Positions 51,180 to 62,526 of a stretch of 64,000 nt of DNA are shown here, piece after piece. The stretch is taken from positions 417,635-481,634 of the forward strand of contig ML978156.1 in assembly GCA_010015745.1 (NCBI GenBank), given 5' to 3'. Origin of the DNA: Setomelanomma holmii. Taxonomy: Eukaryota; Ascomycota; Dothideomycetes; Pleosporales; Phaeosphaeriaceae. Under the pieces are notes generated by a model. That model saw nothing but the letters and a program-made list of their open reading frames with translations, did not search any database and was not told the origin of the DNA. Made by a program: the position numbers and the translations under genes. The stretch's first letter is position 1; each line of letters begins with the position of its first letter.

Positions 51180-54100
51180 TGTTGACATGCACACTTGAGA
51201 TCGGCATTTTCCGAGGTGCCGGCATGTTGTTGATGAGCCGCGATTCGCTCCTTGAACAACTCTCGCCGATCGTGTTCACCATTCCAGTATCGTCTGACCT
51301 TTTCTGGCGCAAACATGAGGTTAGAAAAGAAGTCCTCACTGCTCCGTATGCCGATCTCTTTCGACCGGCCCGACAAGCTTCACCGGCACTTGCACCGCGC
51401 TTCGAGAAGGACCGCAACCTTGCACCCTAATCGAGCAGTCTGCGTTGATCTTTGCCCAGCTCAGACGCCATCACGATCTTGACTAAAACCTCATCCCATG
51501 ACGCAACGGCCAAAAGGTGAAGCAAAATTGCAACGATAAGTCAAGTCGTGTTCCCAATCCAGCGGTCCCCTACCGGTAGCTAACCCCTACATTAGCGCAG
51601 TCCGACTAAGGAACGTGGAAACGCGCAACCGACGACTTCATGTTTCACCATTGCACAACCTCGAAAGTCTTGGCCGTCAGCACTGCTTGACTCGAGTTTG
51701 GCGTCTCCGCGACTTTTGGCTGGGCAGATGTTTCGCTCGTGTCCCAGCTGTTGTTTATAAGGCTGGCTAGTCGTACCGACACGGCTTGCGGTCTTATCAT
51801 CCCGTCAGCAATGTGCACATTGACCGGAGCATGTTTCCGGTTGAGGCAGTCGCTTCGTGCTGTTGACATTGCGCTATGTAAGTGGCGCCAAGCGCCTGAA
51901 GGTCGAGAATTTCTGATGCGTGACAGTAATGTGGAATCAATGAGGTATCAGGATACAGGGAGCGGGATGGCATGCCCGCTGCAAGATGTTGCATTTGCGT
52001 CTCTCATGTGTTCGCTTTTGCGGCAGGGCTATCGTGAACCATCACCCATCAAAAGGAAGCACCTGGCCATGCCGGCGTCAATCGCGTGGAGATTGTGGTT
52101 GTTTGGTGGCGCTGGATGAAAATAACATTTGCCCAAAGACGGGCCGCAGAGTCAACCAGATCCGGTACCACACCCGTCTTCTAGAAACTCGGCATGGAAG
52201 GTGTATCCTCGACTGTGAAATGAACAAAAGAAAGCAACTCATAACGCGCGAACTCTTGGTCTGCGCTTTTCGTATGGAGTGTCGTCATCAGCAGTGCGGT
52301 GTTCTCAAGGCCAGCAGGACTACCATGTTTTCACATGCGCTCACAATCGCACCTTCGGTCATGTTCGTACTCGAAAGAGGCAGAGTGGCCACTCGCTGCC
52401 TAGAACATGTATGCTGCTCGAAATCAGACGCAGCTTGTGATCGGAAGCTGCTCGTTGCGCGGTGGCTTCATTTTCGGAGTTGATTTCCTTTACATGTGCA
52501 TCTCAAGCTATTGCAGGCCAATCATGAGCCTTGTAGACCACTGATTGCAGTATTACGCTGGGGTGGCTGACAGCACCTCTGCAGCATAACTTCTCGGTAT
52601 GTGGAGATTGGAGCCACGATGTTGAAGTCGCGGGAAGACCCGATACCATTAAGCGGGGTTATGCATGGGCCGAGGGAGGTGTTGTTGATTTCCATGTGCT
52701 GTGTACCAGGTATGAAGACCACTGCGGTGGATTTTCGTCGGCACTGGTCGATAGTTCTGTTCTCGTCCAATGACCTGGTCGTGACCGTCCTGATGGTTTC
52801 TAGTGATGCGGGGAAGTTGCTAGAGCCTTGTAAGAGAAGCCGAGCCGTGTCGCTCAGTCTTCTTCCGTGTTGACAAGAGGTGGGATCCCAGTGCAAGCAG
52901 AGCGGGATGGGCATACACCCCAGAACGCCTGGCATATTTCTCTGCCAGCCAGATCTGGTCTCAGGCTTCTTTCTCGGCTCGGATTGACCGCTACAGGTCG
53001 ATATGGAGACGACCCGATCAACTTCGCTTACAGTCGAAGAACGACATCGTGATCTGCATGTACACTGCAATCAGTGTTGTGAAGTATCATTCTGGCTAAG
53101 CAAAGCGCCTCCTTATGTAGAACCTGCAGTGACTGAATGGTGCTAGGACGGGATCTCTCATCTTGCAGTGACAGAGCTGGTGTCCGGTTAGCAGCTGATG
53201 GCAAATGCAGGACAATAGACCCATGCGAGCTCAACGTCTCGGCATTGCCATTGCAATGTGTTCCGCAGCGGAGGGCATTCAGCTCTATCGTCTCGTTGGG
53301 TTGGGCGTTGCGTGCAAGACGCGGGATGTGAGACACGGCACCTGGACTTGCTAAATCTCTGTCTTCGAGGTTTCATTTCCTGTCGACAGCATTGATAGGG
53401 CATCCGAACAAGTCCTATGCGACCAGTTCTGCTTCATCGACGAAATTGTCGGTCTACTGTCGAAGTGTATAGATAATGGCAACTGTGTAACGTGCCAGCC
53501 ACAGCAGTGACCAAAGTACGCCAACCTTACACATTTTCGTGATAATCCGCCAATCGAATAGGTGCCGAGTCCCAAAATTCAACCGACATAAGAAGCGAGG
53601 GGGGGGACTCCTGCAAGCCATCTGCATTAACAATGGTCCCTAATCACGTTGTGCAGGCGCGATTGAATATATGGAAAAGGTGGTCAAAAATGAGATTTGA
53701 CCGGCTGACGACGATTGAGTGCGATGAGATTCTTAGTATTCTTTACGAAGCATGAAGTTGCTGATGCAACGTGTGTGAATGTATTGATGGTGGTTGGCAA
53801 GCGCAGGATGACATGAACTGTGTGTCACTAAGCGAGACTAGCGTACCTATCTTGCTGACGCACAATTTGCATGGACGCGCGATGGAAGACCTTCACTGTG
53901 CTCAATTCCCTTCCAACTAATGATAGGATTTCCCGACAAGCTGCACGCGCGTGTTACGCGTTTGTTGGGCGCGGCATCAGCAAGCATCCTTAAGCTTGCA
54001 AACACCAAGCGTTGCATGAACGAAGGACCCTTATGCGCCACGGCGGTGTACGCTCAACGGCGAGGGGCTGGATCGAGACCGCTACAGTTGGCCTCCGCCT

Positions 54101-55407
54101 TCGTGACGGGTCATGATCCGTGCTTTCCATCGCCATCATTGTGGGACAGATCGTTCAACGATGGAAACAAGCGCGAACGAACGAGGGCTGTCCTTTGCAA
54201 GCTGGGTGGGATGATCTTTGTCGCATCTGCTCCGGGCACAGTCGGAGCTCCCCGTCATTGGAAGCAGAGTGCCGTGTCGGTCACTGCTGAGCGACGTTCC
54301 ATTGACCACTCATCTTCGAGGAACTACAGCTCCTTCGAGAGGCGCGTCACTCCCAGGGATCCTTGCTTTCCGCGATATTCAGCGCATGTATCATGCCGAC
54401 CATCTCATGGGCGTTGGGAATCATTCATCAGAAGTTTCGAACCGTGAGCTGCTTGCCTTGACGCTGCACTGTCGACAATGGATCGTGGTTGGACGATTTA
54501 CTGTCACATCTCGCCAGGAAAAGAGCGCAACTCGAAGACGACTCGACTGAACCGCGAGCGAAGCGTCGCGTGAGGTTGCGAACTCGAGCGCGAAAATTGT
54601 TCAGATCTTCGCGAATCAGGGCGTAGAGCTGACTGCTCCGCAAAGGTTGCCGGGCTGCCGTCGGCTGTCTTGAGCCAGTATGAAGTCGCGAAGCATCTCG
54701 TTCCTGCGACCCCGACCCTGCCCAAATACGCCACTGGAGTCATCCCTGGTCGCTCGTGCATGGGTACCTGATTCTCTTGGCCGTCTAGTCGCCGGGGGTG
54801 CATGCGCTCTTCACTAGGGCGTAGAACGCGCAGGGGTCGATGGCCTGGTCATTTTTGGATTGTCGCAGCGACTTGCGCCCACTGAGCCGGAGGCCCAACT
54901 AGGAGCCGCCTTCGCTGCCACCTCCTCCTGCATGTCTCTGAACCATTGAATTGTGCCGCAACGGTTTTTCTTACTTTACTTTGTACTATCCCGTCATTCA
55001 CTACTCTCGTCCTCTTTGGCCAACGTGTGCCTCTAATCCCAATCGTAGCCTCAGTCCTTCCTTTAGAGTGCTCCACACACCCCACGTTAAGACTACTGCC
55101 ATTGTCGTATATGTCCCTCTATTTCTAGCCTGCAACACCACAGCAAACCTTAAGTCATCCATGCTGTCAAAGGTTTCACCATCGCCATAGAGTTTTCCAG
55201 CTATCGATACCGACATAACAACTATTTCTCACTCACACGCTCCTGTTCGCTCAATTCCGGAAGTGCTGTGCGCCGATTTGATCTCTTACGATCACCTGCC
55301 ACCGACGTCGCCATCCTCCTCAAATACGACTTGGGCAAGCATAGGCACTCAGGCAGACTCACTTCCATGTTGCGCACAATCGGCGCGCACTGAACTGGAT
55401 TGAGCAA
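51180..55407. other. 4.2-kb gene-poor stretch
   Basis: No gene recognised. Open frames of 60-180 codons occur on both strands (for example minus 52522-53070 and plus 53920-54447). They overlap, lack domain signatures and do not form intron chains. No transposon enzyme, terminal repeat or tRNA was seen. A run of nine G occurs near 53599. The last few hundred bases should hold the promoter of the seven-TM gene. Confidence 0.45.
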
Positions 55408-57169
55408 ATGGCGAACACAACCCTGCTCTATGGACAATGTCCGCCACCTTTCTTTGATGCGTCGAAGTTTGATATGGGTGGCTGTACGTGCTCTCAAATA
55501 CTCCTTCAGTCTAATGCTAACAGCTACAGTTGTCGAGGGAAGGTTTTGTGCACCAGTCGGGAAAGGCGTTTACTGCTGTTTGCCATGTCCAATGACGGAC
55601 TACCTCTATCCGCAAGGTGCGTATCTCCCACGTTCCCTGTTCGAGGAAAGCAGACTGACTTGTTCAGAATTCAACACATACTACCGGGCAGCAGAAGCAC
55701 TAAATGTCGTCGGCTTGATCTTGCTAGTGTTCTTGTTGTTGTCGTTCATAGTACTTCCAGCTGAAAAGACTCGACGGCATTATCTGAGTTACTGTCTGAT
55801 CATCGCCGCCATTTTCATGGCAGTAAGTCACACTTCTCATGATTTCAGACTACATACTAACGCCACGAAGCTCGGTTTCGTCATACCCCTAGGAGCAAAG
55901 CCGGAGCAGTGCTACAACGAAATCACTCCAAACGACATGTATTCCAACTTGACCTGCGCCTTCTCTGGTGCTTTTCTCATCTCAGGTGGACTTTCTATGG
56001 CGGTGTGGAGTATGTCAGAACAAAAGAATTCTTACAAGCGTTACTGACCTTTACATAGTTTTCATCCGGGCTTTGTCGATGCATCTTCAGATCTGCTGGG
56101 ACGTCACACCTGGAAAGAAATTTTTCTACTGGGCGCAAGGTCTGGGCTGGTCTGTCGCTGCCTGTTTCTTCACCATTACGATCACGATCACCGGAGTATC
56201 TTTCAGGTTCGGTGACGTGTGTCACGTCAATGCAGCGCATTCCATGAAAGACTTTTGGGGTCCATTGCTGGCCATCGCTGGGGCTGCTATGGTCATCCAA
56301 ATCGCAACGTAAGTCGCTAGATAAGATATCTGCTCACGTCATGGCTAACGAGCACGCTTGATAGGTTCGCATATTGCATCAAAGTCTATCTGCAGAACAT
56401 GTTCAGCGATGACCACACCGAGACCCAGAGCAGCGCTGGCCTGCCATCTTACACGACTAGCGTACGAACACGTTCCGCCCGAGCAGTCTATCGACGCGTC
56501 CGCAAAGTCCTCTGGCTCCAGTGGCGCGGCATCACGATTGTCGTGTTCATCCTAGTCGACGTCATCTTCTTCTCGGTCGTGTTCATCTGGCTGAACTCTC
56601 TAACGACACATGCCAAGGACAACGTGGCTGACCTGATGCCGTTCCTCCTCTGTCTTATGAAAACTCCTTCAGATCCGTCGCCCTGTTTTTCCCTTGGCCA
56701 GGATATGGCTATCAACGAATCAACTGTCATTGCCATTCTCATGATGCTTTCTATCGCGGGCATCCAGGTTTTCGCACTGCTCACTCGTGGTAGCATGTTT
56801 ACAGGTTGGTATGAGTTCTTCAGGAACAAGTTCAGCAAGAACCGCGAATTTGTCTCGTTGGATGCAAGGAACCTCGCCGAGAACTCTCGTAACTACGAAT
56901 TGAAGAAGATCGACAACACGTCTTTGCAGTCTCCCGAAAGTGCTTACAGTCCGCCACCTGACATCGCCGGTTACGGTCACTTCCGTAGCGATACTCCAGA
57001 CTACTTTACGAAGGAGACTCAACAACGCGAATATAAGAGCCCAACATTCAGCTTTTCGACACCACGTCCACAGTCACGCTTCGCAGCCCAGGTAGATTGG
57101 GACCCACGATCGACGCATGCAAGAGGAGGACTAGGATTTCATCCTCCAGAACTCGAGCCCAAGATATGA
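55408..57169 (+). CDS. Seven-TM receptor-like protein (fungal Frizzled/cAMP-receptor-like class)
   Basis: Six exons: 55408-55483, 55530-55616, 55668-55822, 55871-56009, 56059-56308 and 56365-57169, giving 503 residues. A Cys-rich ectodomain (GQCPPPFFDASKF; FCAPVGKGVYCCLPCPMTDY) precedes seven helices, for example ALNVVGLILLVFLLLSFIVL, AFLISGGLSMAVWIFIRALS, FFTITITITGVSF, GITIVVFILVDVIFFSVVFI and STVIAILMMLSIAGIQVFAL. A 110-residue cytosolic tail follows, rich in Ser/Pro. This is the layout of the fungal GPCR-like proteins grouped with Frizzled/secretin/cAMP receptors; their ligands are unknown. Introns 2 and 3 (51 and 48 nt) contain no stop and keep frame, so they are easily missed. The family spacing between CCLPCPMTD and the first helix supports removing intron 2. 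Intron 3 ends in AAG. Confidence 0.85.
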
Positions 57170-59579
57170 TTAATAACAGCGAACTTTCTTCCAAACCTAT
57201 TCTATGTTCATCTTTCAGAAAGCCAAGACGGCTACCATGATTGCCTTGTTCCTTCCGCATAGACATCGACTTGAGCCCAAGCTCTGCATGGCCCTTGGGT
57301 ACGACGCACCACGCCTCGCTCATAATGTTGAGTACGCTGCATCAACGTACGATCAAAAGCATAGCCGAAGGCATCACTCACAAGCGAAGCCCTTGGGGTA
57401 TCTGCTAGTTACGGTCTTGCAGACCGGCTGAAGTGCATTTTTGCATCCTTAAGGTCGGGGGGCTTTAACCGTAGTCGCATACATCTAGTCACGAAAGCAT
57501 CATCGCTTCGACGACAAGTATTGGATGTTGCAACACCCACTATCAGCGGAGGTCGACACAAGTACTCGGGCATCTCAGATTATTCGGACCTATGATGCAG
57601 CAACAGTCCAAAGTATGGCGAGTTCTGCAACTTCAGTCACTTCACATGGAGTCCCATCTCAAAGCCTTGGATACAAGGCTCGGGAGATTCTGAGTCATGT
57701 CATTCGTGTTTCATTGGAGCTTCATCGAAGCAGATAGCAACCAAAGCATGATATCCCATTCCTGACGAGCCAGTACATCCGCACATAGATTACCTCGCTG
57801 AACGTAAAGCTGGTACATCCTCATTCTCCCACAGACAGACGATTAGACGTCCAGAACAAATTGACTCTCTTCGCTCAGTCTTGCGTATACTTCCACCTTG
57901 TCTGTACCTCCACTTCGCTTCGCTTCGCTGATTATGTTTTCCGTATTGCTCTACCTTCCATCGCCGCGTACAGCAAGTATACGCAAGATCGCCTAAGGAA
58001 TCTGCCCTGTCGTTGAGGCTCACAAGTTTTCTCCTATCGTGTTGATTAATCGACAGGGTCGTCCTGCGCAATGGTATGGATACATGCAGCCCTATGTCGA
58101 TCTTGGCAGGGGCTGCGTCCTGCGAAAGCGAGCGACAGGTGCAGCACCAGAAAGATCCGCAAAACGTGAGCAATAAGGAGCGCATCCTTATCCCCAGCAA
58201 ACGTCCCACGGCTGTGGGTCGTCAGCAACGTCGCCGAGCTTGAGAGCTAACTAGCCAGCAGCAAGGACTTGACGTAACGTTTTTCAGACCCTAGCTGCAC
58301 GCCTAAATACCGTTCGCAGGCAGCAAATGTGCGGAACGAGAGCGTTCTGCCGTGCTGATGCTGAGAGGGGCTATACCGAATGTGGATGCGTGTTCATGTA
58401 CCTCCGTATCTGTCGTCCAGCAGCTCCACAATCTCAACACTGCTTTCCAAGAACCTTACACACAATCAAGTTTAGGGCACTACCAACGGGATCAGGTCAC
58501 CATCCTTCACACACTAGCCAAGGACATGCGCGATCCTAACTCTTGGGAACCGGCTGAACGAACAGATCCTCCGCCTTCCAGAAGTCTTTCTCCACTAAAG
58601 CACGCGATGTGCTGCCTTACCAGCGCGGAGTAACCACATGCAAAAGGCATCATGGCCGTGCTGTCCCGAGGCGCTAGCACGTGTCTGTACGTCGTCCTGA
58701 AAGCCCCTGAGTATAGCATCCAAGGGCCAATCGATGAGAGTATATTCGTGTGTTCATTAATTCAATGGCACATGTAGGAACAGGTATCTGGGCCATTTGA
58801 AGGATGGGTGCTAACCGAAGGTGGCTGGAAGGAAAAGAGCCGGGATGAGAGACATGGGTATGGGAAAGGCACGGCTCACCAGCACGAGCATCCAAAATTA
58901 AACAAACGTGTAGGGCTGGGTAAAATTTGATCCTGGGGAATGTGCAATGATGTGACTGGAAGCGACGTGAGAATTAACGCCAGAATAATATCGATGCGGG
59001 GCGATAGCAAGGGGAATTCTACTGGACGTTTCCACGGCCCGCAGTATGCATGCACGAACGGCCAACGGCACGGTATGCAGGCGGGCGGCCAGCCAGCCAC
59101 GAGCTGTTCGGACGGCACATTGCCTTTCATCCATGTGGAAAATTGTCAGCATATGGATGGCAGCCGAAAATCCTTTCAATGCTTGACCCCTCTGCGAAAA
59201 CCTTCTGCATGCGATGTTGAGTGGCTTGGCTTATCGATATGGATGCAGCGCGCAACGGCAAGTCGAAGTCTCTCGAAATTTTCACCTTTCACTGCATTAA
59301 GCGTTCAGAGAAGTGGGAATGGCCCGTGAGCGAGCTTTCTTCGACAGAAAAAACCACATGCTGCCAAAATTGGAGACAGAGAATCTGCCTCAACAAGACT
59401 TGATCATTGTATAAGTGGAATCACGCGACCACTTCCGATGGCATGAACGCGAGGTGTACTTGTTGGCCTGAGAAAAACTCTGGACTGAGGAGATCTAGCA
59501 CTTGTTCTCTTGGATGGGTCGAGTGTTGCTTGTGTTCCGAACCAGGAACCAGTGTTCGTGAATCAGGTTCCAGCCTCAG
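57170..59579. other. 2.4-kb gene-poor stretch
   Basis: No gene recognised. Short frames near 57525-57737 and 57790-58228 have no family signature or valid ATG-led structure. A small (cttcg)n-type run occurs near 57913. Confidence 0.45.
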
Positions 59580-62016
59580 CTACTGTGCTTCACCTCTCCA
59601 TGACAGCTTCCGCCCACAAAGCCACAACAGACTCGTTGCTATCGTGATCATAATCAGACCTGAAACAGACCACGATAGTGTTGACACAGCGAAGCCACTG
59701 CGATCACCTGTTCCGCTTTCTGCTAAGACTTTTCTAGCCTGGCTTCGAATGTTCAAGCAGATTTGCAGATGTTCGATACGCAGAGGTACTCTTTCTCGCC
59801 TCGACAAAACGGTCGCCATCTTGATGGCACTCTTCACTTGTCTCCCGTTCAGTGAAGTGCTGACAAGTTTTTGGACAGCTACTTCGTCGATATCAGCTTC
59901 ACCAGCTGGCATTCGCTGGAAGAAGTTGTGCCAGACTCGAGCTTGGGCTTTTTTTGAAAGTTCTGGGTAGGGTATCGTTACGTCAACTCTCGATTCGAAT
60001 GCTGGGTCGATGCCGGATGATCGATTAGTCGTCAGAATCATTATGCCACGGTAGTACTCGAGTAGTCGCAGAAATATGGAAACCAGCTTGTTGCGCTCTA
60101 GAGACTCTCTGGACCGCGCCTCGAGGAATACATCAGCTTCATCAATAAGTAGAACTGCGTTCCAATGAGCGCATCGTTCCAGTGCTGCCGTCAAGTTACG
60201 CTCGACGTGCTCAGGAGAGCTTCCAAGGTCGCCAGCGCCAGTCCTATAGAGCGGTCGTCTGACCTGTTCAGCGACTACGGTAGTTTTAGTCAAGGCCTAC
60301 CGAGGTCTCCAAGACGACTCACTCGATTCAGCAGTCAAAGTCTTGCCCACCCCTGGAGGACCACACAACAGCATTATGATGCCCTTTCCTGGTAATCCGT
60401 TAGCTGCTATCTAATCTGCCAGGATTCCTTCTTTACTCGCCTTTCCCCGGTATGAAATCATCAAAAGCTTCAACTTTTTCCTCCTGCTCCAGGAATGCGA
60501 GCATAAGTTCCTTGATGTTGTTGTCGAGTACCAGACCGTCAAATGCGGTGGCGTTCCATCGGAGCTTTTCAAGCCCTGTCACGTCAAATTCGGCTGCATC
60601 ACTTGTTAGTTCTAGGACCAGGATATGACGCTCAAACATACCCCATATTCTTCGGTCCAGGAAGAAACCTTTCACTTTGGGCACTGCTAGCATACATTGC
60701 TGATCCGTAAGGGAGATTGGTTCTGGGTTATCGTCGGTGTCATACACCTCGTCTGGCACCAGCGTATTTGATGCGAAGGGACTAAAAGAGCTGAATGCTT
60801 GATGTGTCGACTTCGGGATCTTCTCCTCATCAAATGGGCGCAGTCTTGGGGCAGTTTGATCTTGGAACTTGTGGTAAGCCCACGCATCAATGATCACTCG
60901 TCCTTCGACCTGACGCGTTGAAATCAGCTTCCAGAGATCCTGCAGAGTAATAAGAAATTACATAAGACATACCGTCTTTTGTGTCGCGCTATAATACTCC
61001 GAAAGCCACGAAGGTATCTCAGTGTGTTTCCAGTAAGCGGCTCCGCGGAAGTGGCAAAATTCTTGTCCGCAGTAGCGTTCAAATACTCTGCCCCTATCAA
61101 CAAGCTTTGACTCTAGGGTTCGTCGTTCAGGGTGAAGGCGCAAAGGGAAGACGTCAAGCTTGATCACTGACTTATGGCCGTTATAGGCTCTTACCCACCA
61201 TTGGATCTCATCGATTCCGCACATACGACCGTTCCAGTCCACGACTTCAACACTGAACAGCGCGTAATCTTTGCCCTCCTGCTTGATGATGCTACACTCT
61301 GTTAGAGTACCTGCTGACAATGTGCCATTCTTGGACTGTATCACCGTCTCGCCCGGGACAAATGCCAAAGGCAAATGCGAAAATGTAATGTTTCCAGTCG
61401 TCTCAAGATAATCCCGGGCTTTGATGGAGTCAGCAACCTCATCCTCTAGCGCCTCCTTCAGCAAGCCGATATGCTGATTAGTCTCGTCATCTTCTTGCTT
61501 GTCCACACATTGCTCCCAACGATGCACCAGAGGAATGAACGGCTTCGAGAACGATATCGTGGGAGCCTGAAGATCGAGACCGGCGTAGTCCGCGAAGGCA
61601 CTGGCAAGGACGTCTCTGATAAGCGGGCTGTGAATGTCGAGTGAATCAACCTTCCAGGTATGATGCCCTCCATGAGCGCGCTGTCGTAGGACGATTGCGT
61701 AATCTTCATTAGCGTTCTTTGTTTTATCGTCTGTCTTCTGATCTTCCTTGAAAGGCTTCTCGTCTTCCCAGCTTGTACAACACTCACAAGCAGACTTCAA
61801 CGACGCGTACAGGTTTTTGATCTCGCTGATTGTCTTCTGGGTCTTCCGTGGACTTGGTGTGCAGGTGGAGTTAGACCTCAGATGAGGGCCGTCGGCAGCG
61901 CCCTTGGCTTCATTGCTTATCTCTCCCCTACCACTATCATATGCTGGGCGTCCCATCGCATCCCAGGCCTCAGCAAGAGTGTCTCGAGACTTCCTGTCTT
62001 CCGTGGAATTGACCAT
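59580..62016 (-). CDS. AAA+ ATPase with DUF7025-type N-terminal region
   Basis: Exons in coding order are 62016-60973, 60939-60441, 60388-60323 and 60274-59580, giving 767 residues. The long N-terminal region (AHGGHHTWKVDSLDIHSPLI, FVPGETVIQSKNGTLSAGTL, FHFRGAAY-like CHFRGAAYWKHTEIP, EGRVIIDAWAYHKFQ) is the DUF7025 type. One AAA domain follows: Walker A CGPPGVGKTLTAES (about 522-535), Walker B AVLLIDEADVFLEARS (about 577), sensor ILTTNRSSGIDPAFESRVDV, and the arginine region. Intron 1 is only 33 nt (GTATGT...TGCAG). Intron 2 begins with GC (AAAG/GCGAGT...CTAACGG...CCAG), which is the only join that gives PGKGKGIIMLLCGPPGVGKT. The tail after the AAA lid holds a hydrophobic helix (STLSWSVSGLIMITIATSLL). 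Family members are abundant in Pezizomycotina; their substrates are unknown. Confidence 0.88.
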
Positions 62017-62526
62017 TGCATTAAGAATGGTCTATTACACCGCAGCAATGTTCGTCGTCAATTGTTTTAGAATGTGAACTGCTGACGAACAAAGTTTGGT
62101 CCACACAAGCTATAAGCAGGGAGTCTGATACGCTAATGCTGTGTTGCATACAAACCGGTGAGTAGCAAGCCACGACCACATTTACGTGCGCCTTTCTCAT
62201 TGGCCCATGCCAAGTGAATTCGCCTCTACCGGTACCCCACCACCCCTCACTCAGCCACAAGTGAGCACCGAGTCGATTCGGACCAGTTCTCTTGGTCGAT
62301 CGCCGGATTTGGAGACCAGTGCATACGTCCCCTCAGTAGTAGAGGCGAGTTCAGCCTGGTAGAGCTATATCGTCCACTAGGCGTCAACAGTGTCGTTCCA
62401 GAGTTCGAAATCCTTCCTAAACCGGCTCACAACCATATTCACCTTCCACAGTGCTGATTAACTTCTCAAGCTGCTCTCACAAGCGCCACTCTATGTCCTA
62501 TTTGTACCATTACTCGTCGAAGCACT
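62017..62526. promoter_or_regulatory. Divergent promoter between the AAA ATPase and HET genes
   Basis: 510 bp with both start codons facing away. The shared spacer makes common control possible. No TATA or repeated motif stands out. Confidence 0.5.

Noticed and set aside
52522..54447. Open frames at minus 52522-53070 and plus 53920-54447
   Set aside because: Length alone is not evidence at this GC content; no motif, signal peptide or intron chain.
62395..62425. tRNA B-box-like sequence (agttcgaaatcc)
   Set aside because: One base too long for the B box, and no A box or cloverleaf could be folded around it. No tRNA was found anywhere in the window.
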